In this document: positions 17,982 through 29,642 of the stretch, piece by piece
Layout of the letters: every line of letters starts with the position of its first letter
Position numbering within the stretch: the first letter of the stretch is position 1
Assembly (NCBI RefSeq): GCF_030287445.1
Contig: NZ_JASVWB010000002.1
Coordinates: 1,984,001-2,048,000, forward strand
Direction: 5' to 3'
DNA: 64,000 nucleotides
From: Streptomyces sp. ALI-76-A
GTDB lineage: Bacteria > Actinomycetota > Actinomycetes > Streptomycetales > Streptomycetaceae
Made by a program: the position numbers and the translations under genes
Notes under the pieces: generated by a model
The model's input: only the letters and a program-made list of their open reading frames with translations
The model's database searches: none
What the model was told of the DNA's origin: nothing

Positions 17982-18156
17982 CGCCACCCCTACCCGTCCC
18001 GTCCCGTCCTTCCGGGGGCTCCGCCCCGGACCCCGCTCCTCACACGCCGGAGGGGCTGATCTCAGGCCGTCCGGCGTGTGAGGACGAGGCCCCTTCAGGG
18101 CCGAAGAGGGGGTCTGGGGGCGGCGGCCCCCAGGAACGGGACGGGTAGGGGCGGCG
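17982..18156. repeat. 175-bp nested inverted repeat between convergent RR gene and hisS
   Basis: The outer arms, 17982-18000 and 18138-18156, match at 18 of 19 bases (CGCCACCCCTACCCGTCCC-like). The inner arms, 18038-18051 and 18070-18083, are a perfect 14-bp pair (CCTCACACGCCGGA / TCCGGCGTGTGAGG) around an 18-base loop. Between them are further GC-rich pairings (GGGGGCTCCGCCCC). The whole element can fold as one long hairpin. It fills the gap between convergent genes, so it probably ends transcription from both sides. Similar long elements recur between Streptomyces genes, to my recollection, so it may be a dispersed repeat family. Confidence 0.75.
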
Positions 18157-18180
18157 GGGGCGAGAACACCTTCCCCGGCC

Positions 18181-19443
18181 TCAGCCCAGCCTCGACTCCA
18201 GTTCCGCCACGATCTCGTTCACGCCGATCGGCGTCTGCTCGCCGGACTCCATGTCCTTGAGCTGGACGACCCCCTCGGCGAGATCACGCTCACCGGCGAC
18301 GACCGTGTAGCGCGCGCCACTGCGGTTGGCGTTCTTCATCGCCCCCTTGAGCCCCTTCGCGCCGTACGAGAAGTCCGCCGCGATGCCGTTCTTGCGCAGC
18401 TCGGTGACCTTCGCGAACAGCACCCGCCGGGCCTCCTCCCCCAGCGGCACCGCGAACACACTGGTCGCCGCAGGGAGTTCGAGCTCGACCCCCTCCGCCT
18501 CCAGCGCGAGCACCGTGCGGTCGACGCCCAGCGCCCACCCGACGGACGGCAGCGCGGGCCCGCCGATCATCTCGGACAGCCCGTCGTAGCGGCCGCCCCC
18601 GCCCACCGCGGACTGCGAGCCCAGACCGTCGTGGACGAACTCGAACGTCGTACGGGTGTAGTAGTCCAGGCCGCGCACCAGCTTCGGGTCGTCCTCGAAG
18701 GAGACACCCGCCGCCGTGATCAGCTCGCGGACCTCCTCGTGGTACGCCTTGCAGTCGTCGCAGAGGTAGTCGCGCAGCACCGGCGCGTCCGTCAGCTGCT
18801 TCTGGACGTCGGGGCGCTTGTCGTCCAGGACGCGCAGCGGGTTGATCTCCGCGCGGCGCAGCGTCTCCTCGTCGAGGTCCAGGTCCCGCAGGAAGCCCTG
18901 CAGCGCCTCCCGGTACACCGGCCGGCACTCCTTGTCGCCCAGGGAGTTCAGCAGGATCCGGAAGTTCCGCAGGCCCAGCGAGCGGTACGCCTGGTCGGCC
19001 AGGATGAGCAGTTCGGCGTCCAGTGCCGGGTCCTCCGCGCCGATCGCCTCGGCGCCGACCTGCGAGAAGTGGCGGTAACGGCCCTTCTGGGGGCGTTCGT
19101 AGCGGTAGTACGAGCCGGAGTACCAGAGCTTGACCGGCAGGTTGCCCGCCTTGTGCAGGTTGGCCTCCAGCGCGGCGCGCAGCACGGAGGCGGTGCCCTC
19201 GGGGCGCAGCGCCAGCCGGTCGCCGCCCTTGGTCTCGAAGGCGTACATCTCCTTCGTCACGATGTCGGTGGACTCGCCGACCCCGCGCGCGAAGAGCTCG
19301 ACGTTCTCGAAGCCCGGTGTCTCGATGTAGCCGTAACCGGAGGTGCGCAGCGGCGCGGCGATCGCCTCGCGGACCGCGAGGAACCGCGCGGAGTCCGGCG
19401 GGATCAGGTCGTACGTGCCCTTGGGGGCCTTGAAGGTGCTCAC
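18181..19443 (-). CDS. hisS: histidyl-tRNA synthetase HisS
   Basis: Class II synthetase that charges tRNA-His. The 420-aa protein starts [18 protein letters not shown], has motif 2 in [11 protein letters not shown] near residue 80, histidine-specific signatures [15 protein letters not shown] near residue 255 and GGGGRYDGL near 280, and a C-terminal anticodon-binding domain. A longer frame upstream reads through the neighbouring hydrolase gene in another frame and is rejected; GTG 19443 with AGAGA upstream fits the conserved N-terminus. It lies 13 bp after the metallo-beta-lactamase-fold gene. Confidence 0.95.
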   Translation of the reverse strand: MSTFKAPKGTYDLIPPDSARFLAVREAIAAPLRTSGYGYIETPGFENVELFARGVGESTDIVTKEMYAFETKGGDRLALRPEGTASVLRAALEANLHKAGNLPVKLWYSGSYYRYERPQKGRYRHFSQVGAEAIGAEDPALDAELLILADQAYRSLGLRNFRILLNSLGDKECRPVYREALQGFLRDLDLDEETLRRAEINPLRVLDDKRPDVQKQLTDAPVLRDYLCDDCKAYHEEVRELITAAGVSFEDDPKLVRGLDYYTRTTFEFVHDGLGSQSAVGGGGRYDGLSEMIGGPALPSVGWALGVDRTVLALEAEGVELELPAATSVFAVPLGEEARRVLFAKVTELRKNGIAADFSYGAKGLKGAMKNANRSGARYTVVAGERDLAEGVVQLKDMESGEQTPIGVNEIVAELESRLG

Positions 19444-19456
19444 GGGAAGTCTCTCG

Positions 19457-20179
19457 TCACATTCCTCGTCGGGGAGGGGTGTCCACGCCCGTGCCGCGCT
19501 CCTGGCGGCCCGCGGCGACCTGCCGCAGATACGGGTTGGTGGCGCGCTCCTGGCCGATGGTCGTCTGGGGGCCGTGGCCGGACAGCACCACGGTCGAGTC
19601 GTCGAGCGGCAGGCACACACGGGCCAGCGAGTCGAGCATCTCGGCCATGTCACCGCCGGGCAGGTCGGTACGTCCGATGGAGCCGGCGAAGAGCAGGTCG
19701 CCCGAGAAGAAGACGGGCGGGGTGTCCGCCGCCTCGGGCATCCGGAAGGTCACCGACCCCTTGGTATGGCCCGGCGCGTGCGCGACGGAGAACTCCAGAC
19801 CGGCCAGGTCCAGCCGCACGCCGTCGGTCAGCTCGCGGACGTCGTCCGGCTCCCCGACGGTCAGCTCGCCCAGCAGCGGCATCCCGACGGACCGGCCGAG
19901 CGCCTTCGCGGGGTCGCTCATCATGTACCGGTCCTCGGGGTGGATCCAGGCCGGTACGTCGTGCGCGCCGCACACCGGGACGACCGAGGCCACGTGGTCG
20001 AGATGACCGTGGGTGAGGACGACGGCGACGGGCTTGAGCCGATGCTTCTTCAGCGTCTCCTCGACTCCCTGGGCGGCCTGGTGGCCGGGGTCGATGATCA
20101 CGCACTCCTCACCGGCGGCGGGGGCGACGAGATAACAGTTCGTCCCCCAGGCCCCGGCGGGGAACCCGGCAATGAGCAC
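19457..20179 (-). CDS. metallo-beta-lactamase-fold hydrolase, glyoxalase II-like
   Basis: Cytoplasmic hydrolase of the glyoxalase II/MBL family, 240 aa. The metal-binding motif THGHLDHV is near residue 55, followed by HAPGHTKGS near 135 and a [17 protein letters not shown] strand-loop typical of glyoxalase II-like thiolesterases, and a final SGHGPQTT histidine near 210. The start is GTG. It sits just upstream of hisS, where this gene is commonly found in actinomycetes. The exact substrate is unknown; the classical C-terminal substrate domain of glyoxalase II is absent. Confidence 0.88.
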   Translation of the reverse strand: MLIAGFPAGAWGTNCYLVAPAAGEECVIIDPGHQAAQGVEETLKKHRLKPVAVVLTHGHLDHVASVVPVCGAHDVPAWIHPEDRYMMSDPAKALGRSVGMPLLGELTVGEPDDVRELTDGVRLDLAGLEFSVAHAPGHTKGSVTFRMPEAADTPPVFFSGDLLFAGSIGRTDLPGGDMAEMLDSLARVCLPLDDSTVVLSGHGPQTTIGQERATNPYLRQVAAGRQERGTGVDTPPRRGM

Positions 20180-20358
20180 GATCGTCCTTCGTTGTGTCGA
20201 TTCGGGTGGGCTTCGAAGCGGTTACGCCTGTGGTCAGAGCCTACCGGCGCTGCCGATTCCTCAGCGAACCCATATACGGTACGGGGCACACGCAGGCGGT
20301 CGGCTCACAAGACGCACGCGTCCCAGTCGACGTACGAGACGCATGAGGAGAGAACCCG

Positions 20359-21189
20359 GTGGTCACCCAGGAACAGCGGAAGCGTCAGCTCGCCCGGGAG
20401 AAGTTCTTGCGGCAGCAGCAGCGACGCACGGCCGCGCGGCGCAAGGCGCGCATGCGCAACTCGGTGATCGCGTCGGTCCTCGGCGTGATCCTGGTGGGCA
20501 GTCTCGCCCTGTACACGACCGGCACCCTCAAGGGTGACGACGACAAGGCCAACGCGGGCTCCGAGACGAGCCCGAGCGCCGAGGCGCCCAGCAAGGCGCC
20601 GGATCCGTGTGAGAAGCCCGCGGCCGGCAAGGTCAAGACGGCGACCTGGAAGAAGGAGCCAGCGATGACCATCGACAAGTCGGCCGCTTACTCGATGCGG
20701 CTCGCCACGACCTGCGGCGAGATAGACATCGCGCTGAAGACGTCGGCGGCGCCGCACACCGTGAACTCCTTCAGCTTCCTCGCGGGCAAGGGCTTCTTCG
20801 ACCACACCAAGTGCCACCGGCTCACCACCGAGGGCATCTACGTGCTGCAGTGCGGCGACCCGACGGGCAGCGGCAGCGGTGGTCCGGGCTACACGATCCC
20901 GGACGAGAACCTGAAGGACAAAAGCCTGAAGAGCAACATCTACCCGGCGGGCACGGTCGCGATGGCGAACACCGGCCAGAAGAACACCGGCGGCAGCCAG
21001 TTCTTCCTCGTCTACCAGGACAGTCAGCTTCCGCCCAGCTACACACCGTTCGGCACGGTGTCCGAATCAGGCATGAAGGTCCTCAAGAAGATCGCCGGCG
21101 CGGGAGCCCAGGCGGCCGACCCCACTACGGGCAATACGGCACCCAACGCGACCGTCGTGATCAACAAGGCAACTGTCACCAAATCCTGA
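20359..21189 (+). CDS. membrane-anchored cyclophilin-type peptidyl-prolyl isomerase
   Basis: Cis-trans prolyl isomerase, 276 aa. A very basic, Gln/Arg-rich cytoplasmic N-terminus (about residues 1-32) is followed by one membrane helix (VIASVLGVILVGSLALYTT, about 34-53), a Ser/Ala/Pro linker and a cyclophilin domain from about 105 to the end. HTVNSFSFLAGKGFFD and GTVAMANTGQKNTGGSQFFLVY match the cyclophilin core. The catalytic domain should face outside. GAGGAG lies eight bases before the GTG start. Probably assists folding of secreted proteins, which fits its position near secDF, but this is inference. Confidence 0.92.
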   Translation: MVTQEQRKRQLAREKFLRQQQRRTAARRKARMRNSVIASVLGVILVGSLALYTTGTLKGDDDKANAGSETSPSAEAPSKAPDPCEKPAAGKVKTATWKKEPAMTIDKSAAYSMRLATTCGEIDIALKTSAAPHTVNSFSFLAGKGFFDHTKCHRLTTEGIYVLQCGDPTGSGSGGPGYTIPDENLKDKSLKSNIYPAGTVAMANTGQKNTGGSQFFLVYQDSQLPPSYTPFGTVSESGMKVLKKIAGAGAQAADPTTGNTAPNATVVINKATVTKS

Positions 21190-21324
21190 CCTTCAGCTGG
21201 GTAATTTCGGTCGCGCGGGATGCGGACAGGCAACCCGCCGGTCGCCTATGTTGGCCGTGACGAAACTGTGGACGATGCCCGGGGGCGCAGACGCCCTGCG
21301 CAGGCATCATGTGGAGGAGGCGCT

Positions 21325-22554
21325 GTGAGCAGCGACCCGTGGGGACGCGTCGACGAGACGGGGACCGTGTACGTGCGAACGGCCGACGGCGAGCAGGTCG
21401 TCGGTTCCTGGCAGGCCGGCTCCCCGGACGAGGCGCTGGCCTACTTCGAGCGCAAGTACGAAGGCCTGGTTGTCGAGATCGGCCTCCTCGAGAAGCGAGT
21501 GAAGACCACCGACCTGTCCGCGAAGGACGCGCAGGCCGCGATCGACCACATCCGCGAGCAGGTCGACGCGCATCACGCGGTCGGTGACCTGGACGCCCTG
21601 CGGACCCGGCTGGACAAGCTCGTGGAAACGGTCGACAAGCGCCGCGAGGAGCGCAAGGCGCAGCGGGCCAAGCAGTCGGACGAGGCGCGCCACGCCAAGG
21701 AGGCGCTGGTCGCCGAGGCGGAGGAGCTGGCGCAGTCCGACCAGTGGCGGGCGGCCGGTGAGCGGCTGCGGGCCCTGGTGGACACCTGGAAGGGGTTGCC
21801 GCGCCTGGACCGCAAGTCGGACGACGAGCTGTGGCACCGCTTCTCGCACGCCCGCTCGGCGTTCTCCAAGCGCCGCAAGGCCCACTTCGCGTCGCTGGAC
21901 GCGCAGCGCGAGGACGCCCGCCGGACCAAGGAACGCCTGGTCGCCGAGGCCGAGTCGCTGTCCGGCTCGACCGACTGGGGTCCGACGGCCGCGCGCTACC
22001 GCGACCTGATGGCGGAGTGGAAGGCCGCGGGCCGCGCCCAGCGCGAGCACGAGGACGATCTGTGGAACCGCTTCCGCGGCGCCCAGGACGTCTTCTTCGC
22101 CGCCCGCAGCTCGGTCTTCGCCGAGCGGGACGCCGAGCAGGCGGAGAACCTGAAGCTGAAGGAGGAACTGGCCGAGGAGGCCGAGAAGCTCCTCCCGATC
22201 GCCGACCTGAAGGCGGCCCGCGCCGCGTTCCGCTCGCTCAACGAGCGCTGGGAGGCCGTCGGCCACGTGCCGCGCGACGCCCGGCCGAAGGTCGAGGGCC
22301 GGATGCACGCCGTCGAGCGGGCGCTCCAGGAGGCCGAGGAGACCGAGTGGCGCCGGAGCAACCCGGAGGCCCGCGCGCGGGCCGAGGGGCTCACCGGTCA
22401 GCTCCAGGCGGCCGTGGACAAGCTTCAGGGCCAGATCGAGCAGGCGCGCGCCCAGGGCAACAACGCCCGGGCCGACAAGCTGGCGCGCGAGCTGGAGGGC
22501 CGTCAGGCGCTCCTGGACCAGGCGCTCAAGGGATTGCAGGAGTTCGGCGGCTAG
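21325..22554 (+). CDS. DUF349 coiled-coil protein
   Basis: A 409-aa, highly charged, almost wholly helical protein. Four or more DUF349 repeats can be seen, each with a W-G/K-x-A...LxxxWKxxGR-type core (for example WGPTAARYRDLMAEWKAAGRA and ADLKAARAAFRSLNERWEAVGHV). A heptad coiled coil at the C-terminus (about 375-405) completes it. DUF349 proteins have no firm function; an RNA- or ribosome-linked role has been suggested. GTG with GGAGG eight bases upstream defines the start. Convergent with relA across a strong terminator. Confidence 0.88.
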   Translation: MSSDPWGRVDETGTVYVRTADGEQVVGSWQAGSPDEALAYFERKYEGLVVEIGLLEKRVKTTDLSAKDAQAAIDHIREQVDAHHAVGDLDALRTRLDKLVETVDKRREERKAQRAKQSDEARHAKEALVAEAEELAQSDQWRAAGERLRALVDTWKGLPRLDRKSDDELWHRFSHARSAFSKRRKAHFASLDAQREDARRTKERLVAEAESLSGSTDWGPTAARYRDLMAEWKAAGRAQREHEDDLWNRFRGAQDVFFAARSSVFAERDAEQAENLKLKEELAEEAEKLLPIADLKAARAAFRSLNERWEAVGHVPRDARPKVEGRMHAVERALQEAEETEWRRSNPEARARAEGLTGQLQAAVDKLQGQIEQARAQGNNARADKLARELEGRQALLDQALKGLQEFGG

Positions 22555-22597
22555 TCCCGGCGACCGGTTCCCAGGGTCCGCCCGGACCCCGCATCAC

Positions 22598-22638
22598 GCA
22601 GAGGGGCTCCCGTACGCACCGTACGGGAGCCCCTCTGC
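22598..22638. terminator. bidirectional terminator between DUF349 gene and relA
   Basis: A perfect 19-bp stem (22598-22616 with 22620-22638) closes a three-base CAC loop. It lies between two convergent stop codons. No U-tract is present, which is usual for high-GC actinobacterial terminators. Confidence 0.88.
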
Positions 22639-22649
22639 CGTGTGCGCCG

Positions 22650-25190
<2,541 letters not shown>

Positions 25191-25309
25191 GAGGACTCCT
25201 CGTGCGCGATCCGGGTCCCCCGGTCAGGCTCCGGAAACCCCATGGTAGCGATCCTGCGCTCCAGGATCGCCTTCGGCCACTGTGAGGGCCGTCTACTTGT
25301 GCGACGCGA

Positions 25310-25342
25310 GGGGCGGACGCCGGATTCCTCCGGGCCCGCCCC
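25310..25342 (-). terminator. nested hairpin between apt and relA
   Basis: The outer stem GGGGCGG/CCGCCCC (25310-25316, 25336-25342) surrounds an inner stem CCGGA/TCCGG with a four-base loop. It lies in the 191-bp gap between apt and relA. It could end part of the apt transcript or attenuate read-through into relA, which then needs its own promoter nearer to 25191-25300. No U-tract is visible. Confidence 0.5.
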
Positions 25343-25381
25343 CTGTGGTTCTCACGGTGGTCGCGTGGCGTCCACCTGCGC

Positions 25382-25921
25382 TCAGACCGTGAGCAGCGCC
25401 TCCAGCGGGGCGCCGGCCAGGGCCGGCTCCAGGCGCCCTCGGCCGCCCAGGAAACCCAGCTCCATCAGGACGGCGAGGCCCGCGACCTCGGCGCCCGCGC
25501 GACGGACGAGCTGGATCGACGCCTCGGCGGTGCCGCCGGTGGCGAGGACGTCGTCGACGATCAGCACGCGGTCGTCGGCGCTCAGGTCCTCGGCGTGCAC
25601 CTCGATCTCGGCGGAGCCGTACTCCAGGTCGTACGCCTGGCTGAGCGTCGCTCCGGGGAGCTTGCCCGCCTTGCGTACGGGGATGAAGCCGAGGCCCGCG
25701 CGGACCGCGACCGGGGCGCCCAGGATGAAGCCGCGCGCCTCCAGGCCGACGATCTTCGTGGCGCCGGTGTCCGCGGCGATCCGGGCGAGGGCGTCGGTGA
25801 GGGCGGTGAACGCCGACGGGTCCGCCAGGAGCGGGGTGATGTCCTTGAACATCACACCCGGCTCCGGGTAGTCGGCCACGTCACGGATCCGGCTGAGCAG
25901 CAGTTCCTCGATGCCGGTCAT
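25382..25921 (-). CDS. apt: adenine phosphoribosyltransferase
   Basis: Purine salvage enzyme that makes AMP from adenine and PRPP. The 179-aa protein has DYPEPGVMFKDITPLL near residue 17, GLEARGFILG near 60 and the PRPP-binding motif VLIVDDVLATGGTAEA near 125. The ATG overlaps the secF stop (ATGA), so it is coupled to secDF. apt next to relA is a conserved actinobacterial pair linking purine nucleotide salvage and ppGpp synthesis. Confidence 0.96.
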   Translation of the reverse strand: MTGIEELLLSRIRDVADYPEPGVMFKDITPLLADPSAFTALTDALARIAADTGATKIVGLEARGFILGAPVAVRAGLGFIPVRKAGKLPGATLSQAYDLEYGSAEIEVHAEDLSADDRVLIVDDVLATGGTAEASIQLVRRAGAEVAGLAVLMELGFLGGRGRLEPALAGAPLEALLTV

Positions 25922-27039
25922 CGGCGCTTCCCCGAGGGCCGGCCGCGGCCGCGGTTGCGGGAGGCCGGCTGGTTGCGGGGGCCGACGACCGCGGGGGCCG
26001 CGTCCTCGGGCTCGTCGTCGTACGGCTCGTCGTCAGTGACCGGGGCGTCCAGGGACTCGCCCTTCGCGGCGGCCTGGGCCCGCTTGGCCTGGACGCGCTT
26101 CCTCAGCGCCTTCATCTGCGGCTCGAGTTCCTTGAGGTCGGCGACGAGCGGCGTGGCGATGAAGATCGAGGAGTAAGCGCCGGCCGCGAGACCGACGAAC
26201 AGCGACAGCGAGATGTCGTTCAGCATGCCCGCGCCGAGGACACCGCCACCGATGAACAGCAGACCCGCCACCGGCAGCAGCGCCACCACGGTGGTGTTGA
26301 TGGAGCGGACCAGGGTGCTGTTGATCGACCGGTTGGCGACGTCGCTGTAGGTCCAGCGGGTCTGTTTGGTGATGTCCCTGGTCTGTTCCTTGAGGCTGTC
26401 GAAGACGACGACCGTGTCGTAGAGCGAGTAACCGAGGATCGTCAGCAGACCGATCACCGTGCCGGGCGTGACCTCGAACCCGACGAGGGCGTAGATGCCG
26501 ACCGTGATGGTGATGTCGTGGATCAGCGCGACGAACGCGGCGATCGCCATGCGCCATTCGAAGGCGATCGCCAGGTAGATCACGACGAGGACCAGGAAGA
26601 TGCCGAGACCCTGCCAGGCCTTGTTGGCGATCTGGTCACCCCAGCTGGGACCGATCAGGTCGGCGTTGATGTTCTCCGCGTCGACCTTCAGGTCCTGGGC
26701 GAGGTCTTCCTTGATCTGGTTGGACGTGCCGGTGTCGATGCCGGCGATCTGGATGCGCAGGCTGCCGTTGCCGAGTTTCTGCACGATGGCGTCGTGGCCG
26801 GACGCCTCCTCCGCGTACGTCTCGGCCTGGGAGACCGAGACGGCCGTGTCCTTCGGGGTGGTGAAGACGGCGCCGCCCTGGAAGTCGATGCCCATGTTCA
26901 GGCCGCGCACCGCCAGGCCGACGATGGCCGTGATGGTGATCAGGATGGAGACGCCGTACCAGATCTTGCGGTTCTTGACGAAGTCGTAGCCGACCTCGCC
27001 ACGGTGCAGTCGGGCGCCGAGGTTGCCGAGCTTCGACAT
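25918..27039 (-). CDS. secF: protein translocase subunit SecF
   Basis: Membrane partner of SecD that uses the proton-motive force to assist the late steps of Sec export. The 373-aa protein has an N-terminal membrane helix followed by LNMGIDFQGGAVF, an external domain, then five helices with VIGLLTILGYSLYDTVVVFD and VANRSINSTLVRSINTT as SecF signatures. A charged cytoplasmic C-terminal tail of about 70 residues rich in Asp/Glu and then Arg/Gly is longer than in E. coli. Starts three bases after secD. Confidence 0.96.
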   Translation of the reverse strand: MSKLGNLGARLHRGEVGYDFVKNRKIWYGVSILITITAIVGLAVRGLNMGIDFQGGAVFTTPKDTAVSVSQAETYAEEASGHDAIVQKLGNGSLRIQIAGIDTGTSNQIKEDLAQDLKVDAENINADLIGPSWGDQIANKAWQGLGIFLVLVVIYLAIAFEWRMAIAAFVALIHDITITVGIYALVGFEVTPGTVIGLLTILGYSLYDTVVVFDSLKEQTRDITKQTRWTYSDVANRSINSTLVRSINTTVVALLPVAGLLFIGGGVLGAGMLNDISLSLFVGLAAGAYSSIFIATPLVADLKELEPQMKALRKRVQAKRAQAAAKGESLDAPVTDDEPYDDEPEDAAPAVVGPRNQPASRNRGRGRPSGKRR

Positions 27040-27042
27040 CTC

Positions 27043-28815
27043 TCACGCCTCCTTCGGGTCGACAGGGCCAGCGGCGGAATGGGCGGGACGGGGCGTGCGA
27101 CGCAGCGGCGGCTTGGCGCCCAGGCTCTTGGGATCCAGGCCCGACCACTTGTGACCGCTCGCGAAGAACCTGCGGCGGGCCATCAGCGTCAGCAGCGGCT
27201 TGGTGAAGAGGAAGACGACCACCACGTCGAGCACGGTGGTCAGGCCCAGCGTGAACGCGAAGCCCTGCACCTTGCCGACGGTGACGATGAAGAGCACCGC
27301 CGCGGCGAGGAACGACACGAAGTCGGAGACCAGGATGGTGCGCCGGGCACGCGGCCAGGCCCGCTCGACGGCGGGACGCAGCGAGCGGCCCTCGCGGATC
27401 TCGTCCCGGACGCGTTCGAAGTACACGATGAACGAGTCCGCGGTGATACCGATCGCGACGATGGCGCCGCACACGGCCGGCAGGTTCAGCGCGAAGCCGA
27501 TGGCCGGACCGAGCAGCGCCATGATCACGTAGGTCAGGGCCGCGGAGACCAGCAGCGAGGCGATGGCGATGAACGACAGCCCGCGGTAGTAGACCAGCAG
27601 GTACAGGACCACCAGGGCGAGGCCGATGGCGCCGGCGATCAGGCCGGCCTGCAACTGCTCACCACCCAGGGCGGCGGTCACCGTGGTGACGCTCTCCTCC
27701 CGGAAGGTCAGCGGCAGGGCACCGTACGACAGCATGTTGGAGAGGCTCTGCGCCTCCTCCTGGGTGAAGCTGCCGGAGATCTCCGCGTTGCCGCCGGTCA
27801 GCGCCTGACTGACGCGCGGGTCGGAGACGACCTCGCCGTCGAGGACGATCGCGAACTGGTTCTGCGGCGGCTGGTTCTGCGCCAGCGTGCCGGTGATGTC
27901 GGCGAACTTCTTGCCGCCCTTGTCCGTGAAGTCCATGTTCACGGTCCAGCCGGCGGCGGTCGTCGTGTTGAAGACGGCCTGCGCCTTGTCGACATCGGTG
28001 CCGTCGACCGCGGCCGGGCCCAGGATGTACTTCTGCCACTGGCCCTGCGCGTTCTGGCCGCAGGCCACCGTGGCTTCGGTGGGCTTGGTGCCCTTGCCCG
28101 CGGCGGCGCGGTCCGTCGGCTTGGTGCAGTCCAGTGCGGCGTACTGCTCCTCGAGCTTGCCGCTCGCGTCACCGCCGGCGGACGGGCTGCCGCTCGGGGA
28201 GGGGGACGCGGAGCCGCTCGCGGAGCCCGAGGCTCCGGCGGACGGCGTGGCGTCGGCCGTCAGGGCGCCGGTGACCGCGCGGCCCTGCGCGGAGGCGCTC
28301 GCCGACGGGGTGGCGGAGTTGGAGGGGGACGACGACGAGGTCGCCTCGTCCGGGCCCGACGGGCTGCCGGACGCGCTCGGCGAAGGGCTGGCCGGGGCGG
28401 CGGCGCCGGAGACCTCGGTGGCGACGACCGGCCGGAAGTACAGCTTGGCGGTGGTGCCGACCTGGTCCTGGGCCTCCTTGGAGTTCGTGCCCTTGGGGAT
28501 GTTGACGATGATGTTCGCCTCACCCTGGGTCTGAACTTCGGCCTCCGAGACACCAAGACCGTTGACCCGGCGGTTCATGATCTCGACCGCGGTGTCCATG
28601 TTGGTCTTGTTGATCGCGGATTCCTGGCCGGGCTCGCTGACCGCCTTCAGCGTGATGCTCGTACCACCGGCGAGGTCGATGCCGAGCCGCGGGGTGGTGT
28701 GCCCGGACAGGAACATCCCTCCGGTGAGCGCCACGATGACGATCAGGATGAAGGCCAGCGAGCGCCCCGGCTTGCTCTGGGCGCTCGCGTTCCGGCCCCT
28801 CTTAGGTGCTGCCAC
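27043..28815 (-). CDS. secD: protein translocase subunit SecD with Ser/Pro-rich insertion
   Basis: Large membrane subunit of SecDF. The 590-aa protein has the first membrane helix near residue 20, LGIDLAGGTSITL near 45, an external P1 region, and five C-terminal helices with DGEVVSDPRVSQALTGG and GITADSFIVYFERVRDE. Residues about 140-225 are a low-complexity Ser/Pro/Ala/Gly insertion (PSPSASGSPSG, SPSNSATPSASAS) within the external P1 domain. The start is GTG, and it follows yajC by 133 bp. Confidence 0.95.
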   Translation of the reverse strand: MAAPKRGRNASAQSKPGRSLAFILIVIVALTGGMFLSGHTTPRLGIDLAGGTSITLKAVSEPGQESAINKTNMDTAVEIMNRRVNGLGVSEAEVQTQGEANIIVNIPKGTNSKEAQDQVGTTAKLYFRPVVATEVSGAAAPASPSPSASGSPSGPDEATSSSSPSNSATPSASASAQGRAVTGALTADATPSAGASGSASGSASPSPSGSPSAGGDASGKLEEQYAALDCTKPTDRAAAGKGTKPTEATVACGQNAQGQWQKYILGPAAVDGTDVDKAQAVFNTTTAAGWTVNMDFTDKGGKKFADITGTLAQNQPPQNQFAIVLDGEVVSDPRVSQALTGGNAEISGSFTQEEAQSLSNMLSYGALPLTFREESVTTVTAALGGEQLQAGLIAGAIGLALVVLYLLVYYRGLSFIAIASLLVSAALTYVIMALLGPAIGFALNLPAVCGAIVAIGITADSFIVYFERVRDEIREGRSLRPAVERAWPRARRTILVSDFVSFLAAAVLFIVTVGKVQGFAFTLGLTTVLDVVVVFLFTKPLLTLMARRRFFASGHKWSGLDPKSLGAKPPLRRTPRPAHSAAGPVDPKEA

Positions 28816-28948
28816 CTTCTCGTACTCCCTCTCGGGCCGCCTCGCGCCGGGTCGGCGGGCGGACGGCCATCACATGGTGTCGGGACTCCGTGCGGACTGC
28901 GCAGGGTCCGGGGGCGCGTGGAGCAGGCCCACGCGCCTCGGAGTGCGG

Positions 28949-29467
28949 CTACTTCGCCCCGGAGTCGCCGTCGGTCTTCTTCGGCTCCTCGTCCGTCTTC
29001 GCCTCGGCGGCCTCGATGGTGGCCGGGACGTCGGCGGGCTCCTCGACCGTGTCCTTCTTGCCGAGGTCGACGGGCTTGTCGTCGGAGGCGGCGGCGTCAG
29101 CGGCGGCCCCGTCGGTCTCGTCGCTCTCGGTGAGGGAGGAGGCGTCGTCCGGGACGACGTCGGAGTCGGACTTCAGGTCGTGCTCGACGCCGTGGACGAT
29201 GCGGTTGTACTCGTCGTCCGACAGGACGGCGCCGATCGCGTTCTTCGCGAAGACGAGTTCGACGCCGGGACCGGCGTCGACGAGGACCGTGTCCTCGTTG
29301 ACCTCCTTCACCGTCGCGTACATGCCCCCGATGGTGCGGATGCCGCTGCCGGGCTGCATTTCGTTCCGCATCTGCGCGGCCTGCTGCTGCTTCTTCTTGG
29401 CCGAGCGGGTCATCAGGAACATGGCCCCGATGAGCACGATGAACGGGAGGAGGGTCACGAGACTCAC
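28949..29467 (-). CDS. yajC: preprotein translocase subunit YajC
   Basis: Small SecDF-associated membrane protein. The 172-aa product has one N-terminal helix (LLPFIVLIGAMFLMT) followed by the YajC signature KKKQQQAAQMRNEMQPGSGIRTIGGMYATVKEV. An acidic Ala/Asp/Glu-rich C-terminal tail of about 60 residues makes it longer than the roughly 110-aa E. coli protein. GTG start. First of yajC-secD-secF-apt. Confidence 0.95.
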   Translation of the reverse strand: MSLVTLLPFIVLIGAMFLMTRSAKKKQQQAAQMRNEMQPGSGIRTIGGMYATVKEVNEDTVLVDAGPGVELVFAKNAIGAVLSDDEYNRIVHGVEHDLKSDSDVVPDDASSLTESDETDGAAADAAASDDKPVDLGKKDTVEEPADVPATIEAAEAKTDEEPKKTDGDSGAK

Positions 29468-29642
29468 GGGTCGGTACTTCCTTCACGCGACCGCGATGGT
29501 GAGCGGCCTGATGGTTGGGGGTTTGTGCACCGCCGACAAGGGCGGCATCGGCGGAGTCTAAGCGAGTCCGCGCGCAGGGAACAACGCTCAGCATGGCACC
29601 GGGGTTCCTGCTCCGGCCAATGCGCGCGCCGTCACGCCGCCG

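Noticed and set aside
26518..29133. 871-residue open frame on the plus strand
   Set aside because: Antisense to secF-secD-yajC; no domain and shadow composition.
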